This document shows, piece after piece, positions 1 through 13,603 of a stretch of 64,000 nucleotides of DNA. A program made the position numbers and the translations under genes. The notes beneath the pieces were generated by a model. It was given only the letters and a program-made list of their open reading frames with translations. It had not been told where the DNA came from and did not search any database. Location of the stretch: NCBI RefSeq assembly GCF_024679095.1, contig NC_066512.1, positions 10,214,540 through 10,278,539 on the forward strand, read 5' to 3'. Source of the stretch: Eriocheir sinensis. Taxonomy: Eukaryota; Arthropoda; Malacostraca; Decapoda; Varunidae. Position 1 is the first letter of the stretch. Every line of letters starts with the position of its first letter.

Positions 1-226
1 CTAACATAAGAGATATACATTTTTTTGTTACTGTTCATGTTTTTGAAGACTGGGACTCCAATTTCTTACAGGAAATGCTAAAATGCCTCTTCAGTCTTTT
101 GGCATCAAATATTGGAGTCATCAGATCCATTACTCCTAATGGAGTCATACTTACGTTCTTGGGATCTAATATGCACCTTGGATATGAGTGTACATTATAA
201 AATAGTATTAATGAGTGAAGACTTAC

Positions 227-332
227 ACAATATCCCCTTCTTCTAGTTTGAGGTCACATGAAGGATTGATGATCACAAAGGACAGGGAATTACGCTTTTC
301 AGATACGTCATCATAGTCTTCAGGAGGAAGAG
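227..332 (-). CDS. SLO2: SLO2/KCNT Na+-activated K+ channel, penultimate or near-final exon
   Basis: This 106-nt exon (phase 1 in, phase 2 out) encodes LPPEDYDDVSEKRNSL and then SFVIINPSCDLKLEEGDIV. It aligns with the end of KCNT1 (GYDEMNDHQNTLSYVLINP, then DTRLEPSDVVYLIR). The INP..D..L..GD.V pattern is the last beta-strand pair of RCK2-type tails and has a counterpart in BK channels. The acceptor is ttccacag/CTCTTCC and the donor is ATTGT/gtaagt. The exit phase requires another exon starting with one nucleotide that completes the GT codon (probably valine followed by YLIR-like sequence). That exon lies before position 1, so the gene's 3' end is missing here. Confidence 0.92.
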
Positions 333-563
333 CTGTGGAAATTTTTTTATTGGTATTAAGACATACATTTATGAAATTAATGTTTTATAAGATTACCCAA
401 TTTACCTTAGCTTACATAGTCTTATCATGAGAACAAACGTTCTAGTAAACTATCAATGTGTTTCTCAATTTCTACATTCAATGAGTGACTCAGTCAATTC
501 AAACTAAAACTATATCTTCACGTATGCAATTACAAATTAGATTGGCTAAAATTTCTTACTCAC

Positions 564-663
564 CTAAACTCTGCATACGGGAACGAACCAACTGAGCAAT
601 CTCTGCCCGTTCAATTAAGTTGCAGTGTATTTCCTTTGGGTCATCCGATATGTTTAACGAGAA
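564..663 (-). CDS. SLO2: SLO2/KCNT Na+-activated K+ channel, distal C-terminal exon
   Basis: This 100-nt exon (phase 0 in, phase 1 out) carries FSLNISDDPKEIH followed by NLIERAEIAQLVRSRMQSL. It aligns with KCNT1 and KCNT2, where a linker (ISVNVED) leads to ERQELSELVKNRMKHLGL. The helix with the ELVKNRM-type motif belongs to the conserved distal tail of SLO2 channels. Compared with vertebrates, the long charged linker between RCK2 and this helix is almost absent unless alternative exons are included. The acceptor is ttgtgtttcag/TTC and the donor is TTAG/gtgagt. It is separated from the last visible exon by a 231-nt intron. No disruption is seen. Confidence 0.92.
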
Positions 664-1253
664 CTGAAACACAAGTTTTACCATAAGAGAAAATGTTGCA
701 ATAAGGAGGAATGTTTTTTTCAATATTTATCACTATACAGACAATGAGTACATATATAAATGGATTTATCATACCTTACATTACTTAAGCCTGAATCTGC
801 ACACATGGCTTACCTGATTATCATAAATATCTAATACAAAGTTAATTTGGCAAATTTCCAAGCATCCTGATGGTCAATGATTCCCTTCACACAAATTGTA
901 GCCTTAGCACAAGGGTTGTCTTTTTAAAGTTTTGAACAATGAGTTGCCAAATAAAAGCCAATGTGTTGGTTTGTTATATGCTAAGCTGTCTATAGAAAAA
1001 AAAAATCATATGGATGAACCTTTACAAGCCCTTTTGATCATTATTTCTGCAATTTTAATTACCAAACCAGTTATTAATAAACAGCATGAAATGATGATTT
1101 GTATTAAAAAAAAAAAAAAAAAAATATTACACCATGAATTTTACCCCATGAAATAGACTAGTTTGCTATACAAGAATTTTCCATGTCATAAATTACAAAA
1201 CATGTTTCTTTCAATACAGACATCATTAATACAGATGTACAGTGGCAATTTTA

Positions 1254-1293
1254 ATAAAATAAAATAAAAAAATAAAAAATAAAAAATAAAAAA
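1254..1293. repeat. A-rich (AAAAT)n simple repeat
   Basis: A run of AAAAT/AAAAAAT units inside SLO2 intron sequence. Confidence 0.85.
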
Positions 1294-2040
1294 GTTCAGA
1301 GAATTGTGGACTTTCTTGTTATAAAAAGTCCCTTAAATTCAAATGCTATAACAAAACAAGAATGCTACGATATATAAAGTAGTTATGTGATGTAATATGT
1401 CATTGAATTCTTGCACAGCAGACGCACTAGGGGTGGGTGTACAAGTAATATGTAACTGATTTGTTTGGCTACAAATCATATACAAATTACTGTGTACATT
1501 TTTTTCTCATGGTTTTGAATGTGAAAGAAGAACAAAAGCCAGTCTTGAACCCTATTTTGGTTTAAAATCTCAACCTTGGTCAAGTAAAAATTTTCAGTGC
1601 CATATTGCAACATGGAGGGTAGGGCAGATAAAAATGACCACATACAAAACACATATTATCTTCCCCTAAAACATTCAAGTGATATGAGTTCAACTGACTT
1701 TTTGCAACATGTCACACACAAACAATGCAAGAGAATATCTATTATTCTAGATAACATTTTCATAAAGTGATTATTTTTGTAGAAAGCTTTCTGAACAACC
1801 CTTATGCTTCAGCACAGCAAGACTTGCTTCAACAAACATATACACTGCAAATTCAGAGCACATTGAATTACATGCTGCATGCATACAAATTCAAATAGCA
1901 ATTTATATAAGTAAGCAAAATATAATCATAAAACTATAAATAAGTATTGCTGCATCAAGATTGTCCACAAAAAATTGTATATTTCATTGTGTGGCTTACC
2001 TCAAGAAAATACAGAGAATATAAGATTCAATCAGTCAATC

Positions 2041-3845
2041 AATGGGAACATACATCAGGAGGAATGTTACCTTGCCCACCCTAAAACACCCTTTCTGGGG
2101 GTCTCCCCGAACAAGTCTCCATGTAGGCCACCTTCCCATCCCAAATAACTCATCCACTGACTTTCTCAAGCCATGAACTTTGTGGCCACTCCTTGGCCTC
2201 CTCCACACAGGACTTTCTTACAGATAAAACCCAGTGAGCAGCGTCACCTTCTGGGTAAAATGCCACATTCCCATATAATTTGAGTTGGCATTCACAGACT
2301 CTGCAGGTAACAGGCCTTAACTCAGTTACACAGAGTAATCACTGATATGACACCAGTGACACTCCATGATTCAGCAAAGGCACTTATTACCAATATGTTT
2401 ATTTGCCTTTTCAAGTCACAATTCAGTGTCCATGTCTCACAGCCATAAAGGAAGATAGGGAGCACAAGCGACTTGAAAATCCGAATCTTTATTTTCTGCA
2501 GAGGTATGAACATTACATATACTCGTGTTGAGTCCAAACCACTGTGGGCCAAATTAATCTACTTTAGTTCTGTACTACACTACTAAGGTAGGTGAAAATT
2601 TACAAGGGCTTGATGTCCTTGCTTTAACCCGCAAACTGCTGTACGCCTTCTGGGCGGCTGAGCGGTAAGCTGCTGTAAGCCTTCTGGAAGCGGGCTTTTC
2701 AAACAGGCGCCAAAAGCTTCAGATACTGCCAGAAAAACATTTTTGTGATAGAAAAATCTAAGAAATATGCAGGATACAACACATTTCGAGCTACAGATAT
2801 GTGTATTGTAATATTTATGACACGTTTATGTAACTTAGATATCATTTATTGAAGGTCAATCTCTCGCTGATATAGCCGCACTAGGCGACGCACTCAGAAT
2901 CTCAGTCCCGCAGCTTACGGGTTAAGCATGAACATATTGCACTGTCTCATCCAGTATGCTTCAAAAGACTTGTATATTGGTCTTAGACCAGGAAACCTTC
3001 AGTCCTGTTGGCTTTGCCTACTCGTGCAGTGTTTTGAGAGCCATCATCAAAACCAACAACTAAGCAATGATTATTGTGCCATTAGCAAGAACAAGGTCAG
3101 TGACCCTGGTATTGCCAATGGATACTCTATAATTACCTTGGTCTACAACTCTGTCAAATACCCAGTCCATACAAGCGTTGATGTGATAGGACAAGGATGC
3201 AACACTGCCTCACTTTTGTGTTCACAGGAAAGAAGCTGGATACATTCCCACCCAAGACTTCACAAAACTCTCAGTCCTAGAGTAAAGGGCCACAGGGCAG
3301 ACAAAAGACCAACAACCCTTGCAGAAATCCTATGGAGTCAAATGATATCCCAGAGTGCCTCATGATGCACTAAATTAAACTCCAACTTGAGGTTGACAGA
3401 GGCTGCAGGAATATCCTGTTAAAACTCATTGGTGTTCAACCTGTAAGCAGAGAACTAGGGTACCATCAGGTGTGAACTCTGACTGTTCAGTCTCTCTAAT
3501 TTTGCATTTGACTGTGAATCTGCAGGAGCAGTAAATGAGCAAACAGCTTGCCTGGCACACAGAGTAGTGTAATACTACAGTAGTTTTTGTGGTCCTGACA
3601 GTCCCATTCCCTTTTCAAAGAGGGATGACTATCTTCATTATCCAGTCAGGAGGAATGGTACCAAATTGTCACATGTCAGTCAAGACCACAAATAACCCAT
3701 GGAGCATGGTCACGCCTCCAGCTTTGAGCACCTCTGCACTGATATTACAAACATCAGCTGAATTTCCACCACTCATCCTTGCCACAGTCTCTATAACCTT
3801 ATCAAGAGGGTAAGGTTTTGGCAATTAGTGGATCTGACTCCACTA
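2041..3845 (-). mobile_element. LINE-A non-LTR retrotransposon remnant, copy 1
   Basis: The minus strand encodes degraded reverse transcriptase. Near 3800-3590 the peptides SADVCNISAEVLKAGG and GTIPPDWIMKIVIPLWKG correspond to the N-terminal RT fingers of a family common in crustacean genomes (consensus-like ISAELLKAGG and IPPDWKRG.VVPIWKGKG). At 2552-2400 IRIFKSLVLPIFLYGCETW and LNCDLKR mark the RT C-terminal region. Stops and deletions are frequent, so the copy is dead. It is split at TTAA by a piggyBac MITE at 2628-2921. A second copy lies at 55065-58470. The exact clade (RTE-like or other) is uncertain. Confidence 0.8.
2628..2921. mobile_element. piggyBac-type MITE inserted in LINE-A
   Basis: A 294-bp element flanked by TTAA at both sides (2624-2627 and 2922-2925). 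Its ends are inverted: CCCGCAAACTGC at the left, and CCCGTAAGCTGC reading inward from the right. TTAA duplications and CCC/GGG termini are the hallmark of piggyBac. The LINE-A sequence resumes on the other side. It has no coding capacity. Confidence 0.85.
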
Positions 3846-4016
3846 TTTATAGACCAGTGATTTGGAGCTTCCTGTTCAGTGGGTACAATCTGTAAAACTG
3901 CAAAAAATATTCAGCCCAATGAGCCCTCTGCCCATTAATTTTGACATGTAGCAAACTTCTGCCATTCAAATAACATTCAAACAAACAGGCATGGAGTGGA
4001 ACTTTTTCACAGCTCA

Positions 4017-4036
4017 GTGTGTGTGTGTGTGTGTGT
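4017..4036. repeat. (TG)n microsatellite
   Basis: A short TG run just left of the Tigger-like element. Confidence 0.9.
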
Positions 4037-4043
4037 ATATGTA

Positions 4044-5142
<1,099 letters not shown>

Positions 5143-6079
5143 TATTATGAACAAACTTTATTGCGTACAGAAATGGTCAGAAATATAAAAATTTCAGCTC
5201 ATACAATGAACAAAGTTTGTTATATATCAAAAGTTCGGATCCCTCGGATATAAAGAATTTTTAGTAATAACGTCACTCCTTTCCTCCAGATTGGTTTGCT
5301 TGAGCGAGGGTTTACTATTAATAAAAATTAAAACAAAATTGAAAGGACAGCACTGTAAAGTAACAGCTGAAATACAGAGGTACGGTGTAATCACTAAATA
5401 TTTAAAAATGTGAAATGTAATGCTCAGCGATATGGAGCTAGTTCAGATACGAGCGAATAGGCAGACAACACTTACGAGACTGCAGTGCTGGAACGGAGAG
5501 AGCGAGTGTGTGGGGGGGGCGGGGATACATGTTCCAATAAGTGCAGGCATGCCATATTATGTTTAAACCACATGATATGATGACAACACAGTAGCGTGCT
5601 GAGTTGCATCATAAAGCGCAGGAGAGCGAGTTGGGAAACATTGTCCAGATGTGGATACAGGCCCTTTGTTCAATGGACCTGTTAGGTGCACAACCTCCTG
5701 CATGTGGGGGCTGAGTCTACCAGGATAGTGAATCAGCTTTGCAGAGCAAAAATGGTATCCCACACAACAGCTCCCCCACAATCATCTTGCAACAGCTCTA
5801 CTGGAGGCAACAAGTTGATTGAAACACTCTCAAAAGGCAAGAAGATGCATAAGAGGAGAAACTGGCCACACTCATATAACCATAACATGTTTGTTTAAAA
5901 GCACTGGTGACCCCTCCTTCAAAATCCAAAAACTTCAAAAATCCAAAGTCCAAGACTCAATATAATAGAAGAGAATGCCTGAACAACTTAGAATCATATA
6001 AACGTGTTAAATTTTAAAGAATCATTAACTAAAAAATTAATAACATACATACTTATATGATACCGGTGCTTCAAATTTT

Positions 6080-6105
6080 GGTGTGTGTGTGTGTGTGTGT
6101 GTGTG
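6080..6105. repeat. (TG)n microsatellite
   Basis: TG run of 26 bp. The following 6106-6528 segment has no recognised gene or repeat. Confidence 0.95.
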
Positions 6106-6525
6106 AAGGTCCTGCTCGCAGCTGGCCGAACTTTGCTCCCGAGGTCTCTGAAAGGCCCGTGACCCAGCGTGTCTGTGATTGTTCTGTCGCTTCAACCTCC
6201 CCTCCCCCCCGAACTAGAATTTGAAGTTGGGAGTCACCCCATCACCGACACTCACAAACACTTGGCTATTTTTCATTACATTTATGTCCTGGATTGATGC
6301 GTAAAACTTTTTTGTTGTGTAAATACTTTCTTCATTTGAATGGGAACCACAAGGAGGAAAATATTTCATCAGGTGACCTAAAAAAAGGCTGCTGAAACCT
6401 AAGGATGGGAGAGCAGATAAAGGGAGGAGGGCGAGATGGTTAGCAGACGCTATTGAAGTTACCGGGCGCAGTTGTTTCATAAACTATTCTGGGTTGGTCC
6501 CCATGGATTTCTGACCCTCTGACCT

Positions 6526-7117
<592 letters not shown>

Positions 7118-7248
7118 CTACCCTATCTGTCTACTGTTCAGTGCTTTCTTCCTTACCACTTCCTCTATGTTCTCCTATTTACATAGTAGTTAAATTGAAT
7201 CACTTTATCTTCTCTCCAACCAGATTTAAACTGTTTGCTCCCTTCCCT

Positions 7249-7279
<31 letters not shown>

Positions 7280-7310
7280 TAGATTGATAGATAGATAGAT
7301 ATAGATATAT
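7249..7310. repeat. (GATA)n microsatellite
   Basis: Tandem ATAG/GATA units with a few interruptions, at the inner edge of the left arm of the inverted duplication. Confidence 0.92.
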
Positions 7311-8075
7311 ATGATGAAAAGGGAGATTTAGGAGAGGGAAAGGATGTATGGATTACATCTTTGCACTGAAAATGATAGTTGAGAAATACCTAGAGGGGTT
7401 CAAAGCTGTTTGCTGCTTTCATAGTAAAGTTCCTATTAGAGGTTGACTGGAAGGGTCTATGAGATGCCTTGAAGATATTTGGTATGGGAGGGCATCTGTG
7501 AGAAGGGAACAATATGTGACTCCATGCATGTGAATGAGGATGTGACAATTTTATAGTGTTGGTGTGAGGGTGAGAAAGGTGTGTGTTTTTGATGTCATAA
7601 TGACTGTTCAGTATGTACATTAATAGTTGTATAAGAGAAACAAAAGCAAGAGTGGGGGATTTAAGTGAAAGTTTGAAATTGAAAAGTATGTACAGAGCAG
7701 TCCTTGGAGGTAGGCCTATTGCAGATGATACAATGTTGTTGGCCAAAAGTGAGAGGATGCTGCAGAGGATTGTGGATGAATTTGACAGTAGTGTAATAGG
7801 TAAAGGTTGAAAGTAAATGTAGGCAGGAGTAGTGGTAATTGAAAGGACAAGAGAGCAAACCATTTACTTCACAAAGTCATGCAACATTAGGGAAGAACAA
7901 TTGATAAATTGATTGGAGCATACACTCAAGGAAACACAACTGCTATAGGGAAGGGAGCAAACAGTTTAAATCTGGTTGGAGAGAAGATAAAGTGATTCAA
8001 TTTAACTATACTATGTAAATAGAACATAGAGGAAGTGGTAAGGAAGAAAACACTGAACAGTAGACAGGTAGGGTA

Positions 8076-8400
8076 GGGTAGGCGGTGGCTGAGTGGTAGC
8101 GTACTGGGCCCACATTCACCACGTGATGGACGAAGCGAGTTCGAATCCCCACGCTACCACCTTGGATTTTTCAGTCACCGCTGAGTGGCTTAAAACTACC
8201 CACATGCTGTCCTGAAGACCACCCATCAACCCGGACTCTAGAGGAAACCATCCAAGTGAATCAAGAATGAGTTCCAGGGGGCAGCATGAGCCAAGAGAAG
8301 GCACCACAATAAACACTTGCCTGCGCCATGACGGGCCGGGGCCAAATGCCATCCAGGCCCCTCAAGCAAGCCTACCGGCGCAATAGGCGTAGATGTAAAA
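8076..8400 (+). mobile_element. SINE1 (tRNA-derived), plus copy
   Basis: The head GGCGGTGGCTGAGTGGTAGC contains an A-box-like motif, and GAGTTCGAATCCC is the B box about 45 nt downstream, as in a tRNA-derived polymerase III promoter. The body holds CCACATGCTGTCCTGAAG. The 3' end is GGCGCAATAGGCGTAGATG followed by an A tail. The missing acceptor-stem pairing and the long unrelated body rule out a working tRNA. Confidence 0.85.
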
Positions 8401-8408
8401 AAAAAAAA

Positions 8409-8443
<35 letters not shown>
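8398..8443. repeat. Oligo(A) tail and (TAA)n
   Basis: The SINE1 A tail continues into a (TAA)n run. Confidence 0.9.
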
Positions 8444-8444
<1 letters not shown>

Positions 8445-9138
8445 GGTAATAGCTGTGCTGGAGAGATACGAAAGAAAGAAGTGTGAGCATGGGGGGCAAA
8501 AGGTAAAGGAAATAGTATTATCTTCTTAACTGCCATATGCTTCAGAGACATGGATGTGGTATGTAGCACAGCAACTATCAACATGTGTGATGAATATGAC
8601 CAATATAAAAGGCACATGTGGCATGTCAACGTAGGATGGAGAAAGAAATGAAGATGTGTATTAGAGATTAGGTATGAGTGTAAGATAAAATGGAGCGGGG
8701 TTTTGAGTGCATGAAAAGTGAAAAGCAGTAGCTACTCTGAGATGGTTTGAATATGTGATAAAAATAAATATGACTGTGAAGAAGAATGTAGGAGACCAGG
8801 ACTGAGGGAGAGGGCATCAGGTGAAGACCACTAATGCAATGGATCAATCGAGTAGATGGTTATTGGAAAGAATGAGTTGGCAAGGGAGGAATTGAATGTG
8901 CTGAGAGGGTGTGTTGAGACAAAAAAAAAATGGTGAAATACTTCTGCTGTAACCCACTCCTTAGGGAAAGTTCCCATGAAGAGACAATTAAGGTATTAAA
9001 GGTATAGATGGATAGACAGAATATACTTTTTCTATGTCTGGGTTATTACACCAGTGGACTGTCTAGAAGGGCACTAGTGGTAGCCCCAGTTTGATAATAG
9101 TGAAAGAATTTTCTTTTCAGTTAATGTAATAAATTTTC

Positions 9139-9259
<121 letters not shown>

Positions 9260-9720
9260 ACAACAAAGGAGACAGCTCAACGGCACAAAAAAAGTAAACA
9301 ACAATAAAAAAAAAAAAAGCCCACTACTCGCTGCTCACAAAAAGAAACCAAAGAGGTGGCCGAAAGAGAGGTCAATTTCGGGAGGAGAGGTGTCCAGATA
9401 CCCTTCTCTTGAAAGAGTTCAAGTCGTAGGCAGGAGGAAATACAGAAGAAGGAAGATTGTTCCAGAGTTTACCAGTGTGAGGGATGAAAGAGTGAAGATG
9501 CTGGTTAACTCTTGCATAAGGGGTTTGGACAGTATAGGGATGAGAATGAGTAGAAAGTCGCGTGCACCGGGGCCGCGGGAGGGGGGGAGGCATGCAGTTA
9601 GCAAGTTCAGAAGAGCAGTCAGCGTGAAAATATCGATAGAAGATAGAAAGAGAGGCAACATGGTGGCGGAAATCAAGAGGTAGAAGACTATCAGTAAGAG
9701 GAGGAGAGCTGATGAGACGA
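9260..9720 (-). mobile_element. Jockey-like LINE, 3' fragment
   Basis: The minus strand at 9593-9372 reads MPPPLPRPRCTRLSTHSHPY, then HSFIPHTGKLWNNLPSSVF and YDLNSFKRRV. This is the end of an RT polyprotein in which the terminal W.LP..VF......FK domain is recognisable. Related fragments lie at 30105-30640 (minus) and 41690-42195 (plus); the latter also has LNILGLSFTQNLNWKLHISS, a Jockey/CR1-type pattern. 5'-truncated. Confidence 0.72.
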
Positions 9721-9722
9721 AA

Positions 9723-9744
9723 AATATATATATACAGAAATATA

Positions 9745-9782
<38 letters not shown>

Positions 9783-9787
9783 TATAT

Positions 9788-9848
<61 letters not shown>

Positions 9849-9860
9849 CACACAGTATAT
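9723..9860. repeat. Imperfect (TA)n microsatellite
   Basis: TA array with TATAGA and TACAC interruptions. Confidence 0.93.
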
Positions 9861-9875
9861 GTGTGTATATATGTG

Positions 9876-10125
9876 TGTGTATAATTACCACAGACTAATC
9901 ATGAGCTGGACTCATTACTGCCAGCAAGTACCCTCTTGATTAGAGCAAGCTCATTATTGTCGATCTCTGGGTACTGTTGGGACCTTCACACACCACACAC
10001 ACAATTTCCCTTGCTCAAATTGGGACAGTAACCACTCCTTGTCAGTGGAAAAATCCCAAAATGAGTAGGACTTGAACCTCAGTTAGTCAGGGCAGAGCTT
10101 TACTCACAGAGCTATCAGAGCAGTG
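9876..10125 (-). mobile_element. SINE2, degenerate copy
   Basis: This matches the SINE2 body (tctctgggtactgttgggacc and gggacagtaaccactcct) seen at 10500-10735 and 22100-22370. The minus-strand head is a decayed tRNA-like segment. Its 3' end (minus) runs into (CA)n, seen as tgtgtgt then ataattacc. Confidence 0.7.
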
Positions 10126-10127
10126 TG

Positions 10128-10490
10128 TGTATTTACCTATTTGTAGTACAAAGGACCTGAGCTCAAGCTCGGTCAGTCCTGTCTCCCAATCTATATTTGT
10201 CCAACATTTCCTTCATTATATGGACACTGTCTGCTTCAACAATGTCTTTGTTTAGTCCATTTGATGTATCCACACTCCTGTATGGTAAACGGTACTTCTT
10301 TATGTCTTTCAATCAAGACCCCTTACGAAATTTCTTGCTGTGTCCTCTTAGTTGCCTCCTTCCTTCCAACTCAATTAAATAATTTCTATCCAACACGTCC
10401 ATTCCACTTGTGTTCCTGTACAATGCTATCAGGTCTCCTCTTTCTCTTCTTTCTTCAAGTGTTGGTAAGACCAGTTCCTCCAATCTAGTC
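10128..10490 (-). mobile_element. LINE-C (CR1-like) 3' fragment
   Basis: The minus strand encodes the RT tail (ERRERGDLIALYRNTSGMD and RRQLRGHSKKFRKGS) and ends at the 3' motif seen on plus as tatttacctatttgtag next to (TG)n. 5'-truncated. Confidence 0.8.
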
Positions 10491-10492
10491 GT

Positions 10493-10735
10493 GTGTGTGT
10501 GTGCGTAATTCACCCCGGCCTGATCATAAATGTGCACCCTCTCAACCTGAGCAAGGCTCATTATAGTCAATCTCTGGGTACTGCTGGGACCTTCACATAC
10601 CACACAACCCATTCCCCTTGCTCAAGGAGGAAGACAAAAACCACTCCTTCTCAGTGTAAAAATCTTAACCTGAGCAGGGCTTGAACCTCAGCCTGCCACG
10701 GAAGTTTTTTTCACTGAGCTATCCAAGCAGTGTGT
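10493..10735 (-). mobile_element. SINE2 copy
   Basis: Same body as the SINE2 copies at 9876 and 22100. The minus-strand 3' end is GGGTGAATTAC followed by (CA)n (plus strand: gtgtgtgcgtaattcacccc). The head is a decayed tRNA-like sequence with a B-box remnant (gaggttcaagccc on minus). Confidence 0.75.
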
Positions 10736-10786
10736 GTGTGTATTTACCTATTTGTATTTACCAATTTGTAGTCTACTGGGCCCGAG

Positions 10787-11503
10787 CTAAGCTCTAATAG
10801 TCTCGTCTCCAAATCTACATTCATCCAGCCTTTCCTTCATTTGTTGGACACTGTTCGCCTCCACCACCTCTTCCCGCAAGCTGTTCCATGTGTTAACACT
10901 TCTATGTGGAAAACTATACTTTTTTAAGCCACTCAAACAGGTTGCTTTATTAAGTTTCTTCCCATGTCCCCTCAGCCCCTGCATTCTTGCAGTTAAGAAG
11001 AGATCATCTCTATCCACCTCATCAAATTTATTTACTAACTTATACAGCGTGATCAGATCTCCTCTCTCCCTTCTTTGTTCCAGTGTCGTCAAGTCCATCT
11101 CCTTCAATCTGTCTTCATACGTCATATTCGAGAATTCTGGGACCATTTTAGTTGCAATTCTCTGTATCCTTTCTAACTTTCTGATATCCTTCTTTTTGTG
11201 AGGCGACCACACAACTGCAGCATATTCAAGCTTTGGTCTTATCATTGATGTTATTATTTTCTTGATCATTTCTTTGTCCATAAAATGGAATGATACCCTA
11301 ATATTTTGCATCATCCTGTAGGTTTCTCCAAACAATTTGTTTATATGCTCTTCTGGGAATAGTGTGTCTTGCATCGTTACTCCCAAATCTTTTTCTTCAT
11401 GTACCACCTTTAAGTTTTCTTCTCCCATCTTATATGTTTTCCTTGGTCTTTTTTTACTTTTCCCCATTTCCATAACATGGCACTTGTTTGCATTAAATTT
11501 CAT
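10787..11503 (-). pseudogene. LINE-C RT C-terminal fragment
   Basis: A 238-codon open segment of the outer LINE-C. It covers the region after the catalytic YADD box through the thumb (MIRPKLEYAAVVWSPHKKK) and the C-terminal FPHRSVNTWNSLREEVV domain typical of CR1/Jockey polyproteins. The frame upstream is broken, so this is not a complete protein. Confidence 0.8.
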
Positions 11504-11880
11504 CTCCCATAACTGGCTCTATCTATACACTCTGTCCAGGTCTTTTTGCAGCTCCTCACGATCTTCCTGCGTCCTCACTTTTCTTATTAACTTTGCATTA
11601 TCTGCAAAAACGCTCATATAACTTTCTATACCCTTTGGCAAATCGTTTATATATATTATGAACATTACTGGTGCCAGAACTCAGCCTTGGGGGACTTCAC
11701 TCTCTACTCTCCTCCAATATGATTTCTCCTCTCTAATCACTGTCCTCATTTCTCTTCCCGTTAAGTAATCATACATCCACTCGATAACCTTTCCATCCAT
11801 TCCTCCCCACTGCTATAGTTTCCAGATTAACTTTTGTGCGGAACCTTGTCAAAAGCCTTTTTTCAAATCGAGATATACAC

Positions 11881-13603
11881 AATACAATATATACAAAGGA
11901 GAAAATACAGGAAAGTGGACATAGAAAATCTTAAGAAATATTATGTATTATGAAATATTATGTACAATATATACAAAGGAGAAACTAAAGGAAAGTGGAC
12001 ATAGAAAATAAGAAATATTATGGAAAACTGGACTGGGAAAGGTTAAAAAGAGCAAATGAGGTGCAGGAAAAGTATGATATTTTCATAGAGGCGTATGAGA
12101 CAGGAGTCACAAAATATGTCCCATTATATAAACCAATAGAAAGAGGAAAGCAAGATTGGCTTAATGCAAGATGTACAGGTGGAAAAAAAAAAAAAAAAAT
12201 AGACAAAGCGTGGAAAAGATTGAAAAGAAATAAGAACCAAAGGAATAAAGAAGACTTTAAGATAGCAAGAAATTAATATGTGAAAATAAGGAGGGAAGAA
12301 GAGAAAGGATACAAAAAGGATATTGTTGAAAAGTGTAAGGAGGAACCTAAATTGTTTTATAGATTTATAAATGGAAAAATCAAACAAAAGGAAAAAATAG
12401 AAAGACTGAAAGATGGAAATAAGATAATTGAAGATCCTAAAGACATGACTGAGCTACTAAATAAGAGGTTTCAACAAGTTTTTACAAAAGAATAACAATT
12501 TAATGAACCACAAAATGATAAGATAAATGTTCAAATGGAGGAAGTAATAGTAACTAAAGAAGAGATATATAAAATAATGAAGGAGCTGGAAAAGAGGAAA
12601 GCAATAGGACCGGATGGAGTTTCAGGTTTTATTTTGAAAGAATGCAGAAATCAGCTGGTTGGGCCGGTATATGATATCATAAAGTGCTCAATATCAGCTG
12701 GTAAAGTACCGAAGGAATGGCGAGGGGCTGAGGTGGTCCCTATATATAAAAGCGGGAAAAAGGAAGAACCTCTGAACTATAGACCAGTATCATTGACCAG
12801 TATAGTTTGTAAAATATGTGAAAAAGTGATAAAGAAACAATGGACAAAATTTCAAGAACACAATATAATAACAGAAAAACAATATGGCTTTAGACAGGGG
12901 CGTTCATGTGTAACAAACTTACTGAACTTTTACTCAAGAGTGACGGACATAACACAAGAGAGGGATGGATGGGTAGACTGCATGTATTTGGACTTGAAGA
13001 AGGCTTTCGACAAAGTTCCACATACAAGACTATTATGGAAGCTGGAAAATAGAGGAGGATTGAAAGGGAAAATGAAAAACTGGATGGAAAGTTACTTAAA
13101 AGGAAGAGAAATGAGAATAGTGGTAAAGGACATGAAATCGGAGTGGAGAAATGTAGATAGTGGGGTGCCTTAAGGATCGGTACTGGCACCAATACTTTTC
13201 CTAGTATTATATAAATGATATGCCGAAGAAAGTAAATAGTTACATGAGCTGGTTTGCAGACGATGCGAAATTGCTGAGACCTAATACTATTTTATAAATT
13301 GTGGAATAAAATGGAAGAAGTAGATAACAAGGAGTTGCTACTAAGAGAAGTAAGAAACACCAGCAACACACGAGGACACAGTAAAAAATTGAGAAAAGGA
13401 AGATGCTGAAGAGACATAAAAAAATATAGTTTCCCACAAAGAAACATAGGGGTTTGGAACAGACTAAGTGAGGATGTAGTATTGGTGAACTGTGTGCACA
13501 ACTTTAAGGAAAAACTGGACAAGTACAAATATGGAGACGGGACCACACGAGCGTAGCTCAGGCCCTGTAAAATTACAACTAGGTAAATACACCTAGGTAA
13601 ATA
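11881..13603 (+). mobile_element. LINE-C (CR1-like) copy nested in a LINE-C
   Basis: A plus-strand copy starting near the EN-RT boundary. Translation from 11995 includes YYGKLDWERLKRANEVQ. At 12280-13173 it contains the RT domain. It ends at GACCACACGAGCGTAGCTCA, then a tandem 3' motif (aactaggtaaatac, acctaggtaaatac). Stops at about 12276, 12495 and 13173 break it. Confidence 0.85.
12280..13173 (+). pseudogene. LINE-C reverse transcriptase fragment
   Basis: Two adjoining open stretches in one frame (stop at 12493-12495) encode the RT of a CR1-like non-LTR retrotransposon. In order they contain LFYRFINGKIKQKEKIERL, the RT-0/1 region GPDGVSGFILKECRNQLV, VPKEWRGAEVVPIYKSGKK, NYRPVSLTSIVCKICEKVI, EKQYGFRQGRSCVTNLL and YLDLKKAFDKVPHTRLLWKL (the first catalytic Asp). 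The ORF stops at 13171-13173 in the GVPQGSVLAP box, a single stop replacing the expected Gln codon; the next segment carries a frameshift. It is an inactive copy, but recent enough to remain over 90% open. Confidence 0.88.

Larger units (their letters stand above)
7313..9010 (+). mobile_element. LINE-B retrotransposon remnant (RT C-terminal half and 3' end)
   Basis: The plus strand encodes degraded RT. WEVLKIFGMG-like sequence at about 7460 is followed by INSCIRETKARVGDLSESL and ADDTMLLAKSERMLQRIV at 7613-7800, containing the FADD-type catalytic box as IADDT. The copies at 35865-39990 and 60975-62049 have the same blocks (ADDTVLIAENE and ADDTVLLAENEGTLQRIV). The element resumes after the right arm of the inverted duplication, about 8430-9010, with 3' sequence. 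Frames are broken. Confidence 0.7.

Noticed and set aside
8090..8160. tRNA gene on plus
   Set aside because: It is the head of SINE1, with the same sequence in several copies and without a closed cloverleaf.
12890..13192. Minus-strand 100-codon frame (and its twin at 63635-63934)
   Set aside because: Antisense shadow of the LINE-C reverse transcriptase; its similarity between copies only reflects the repeat.
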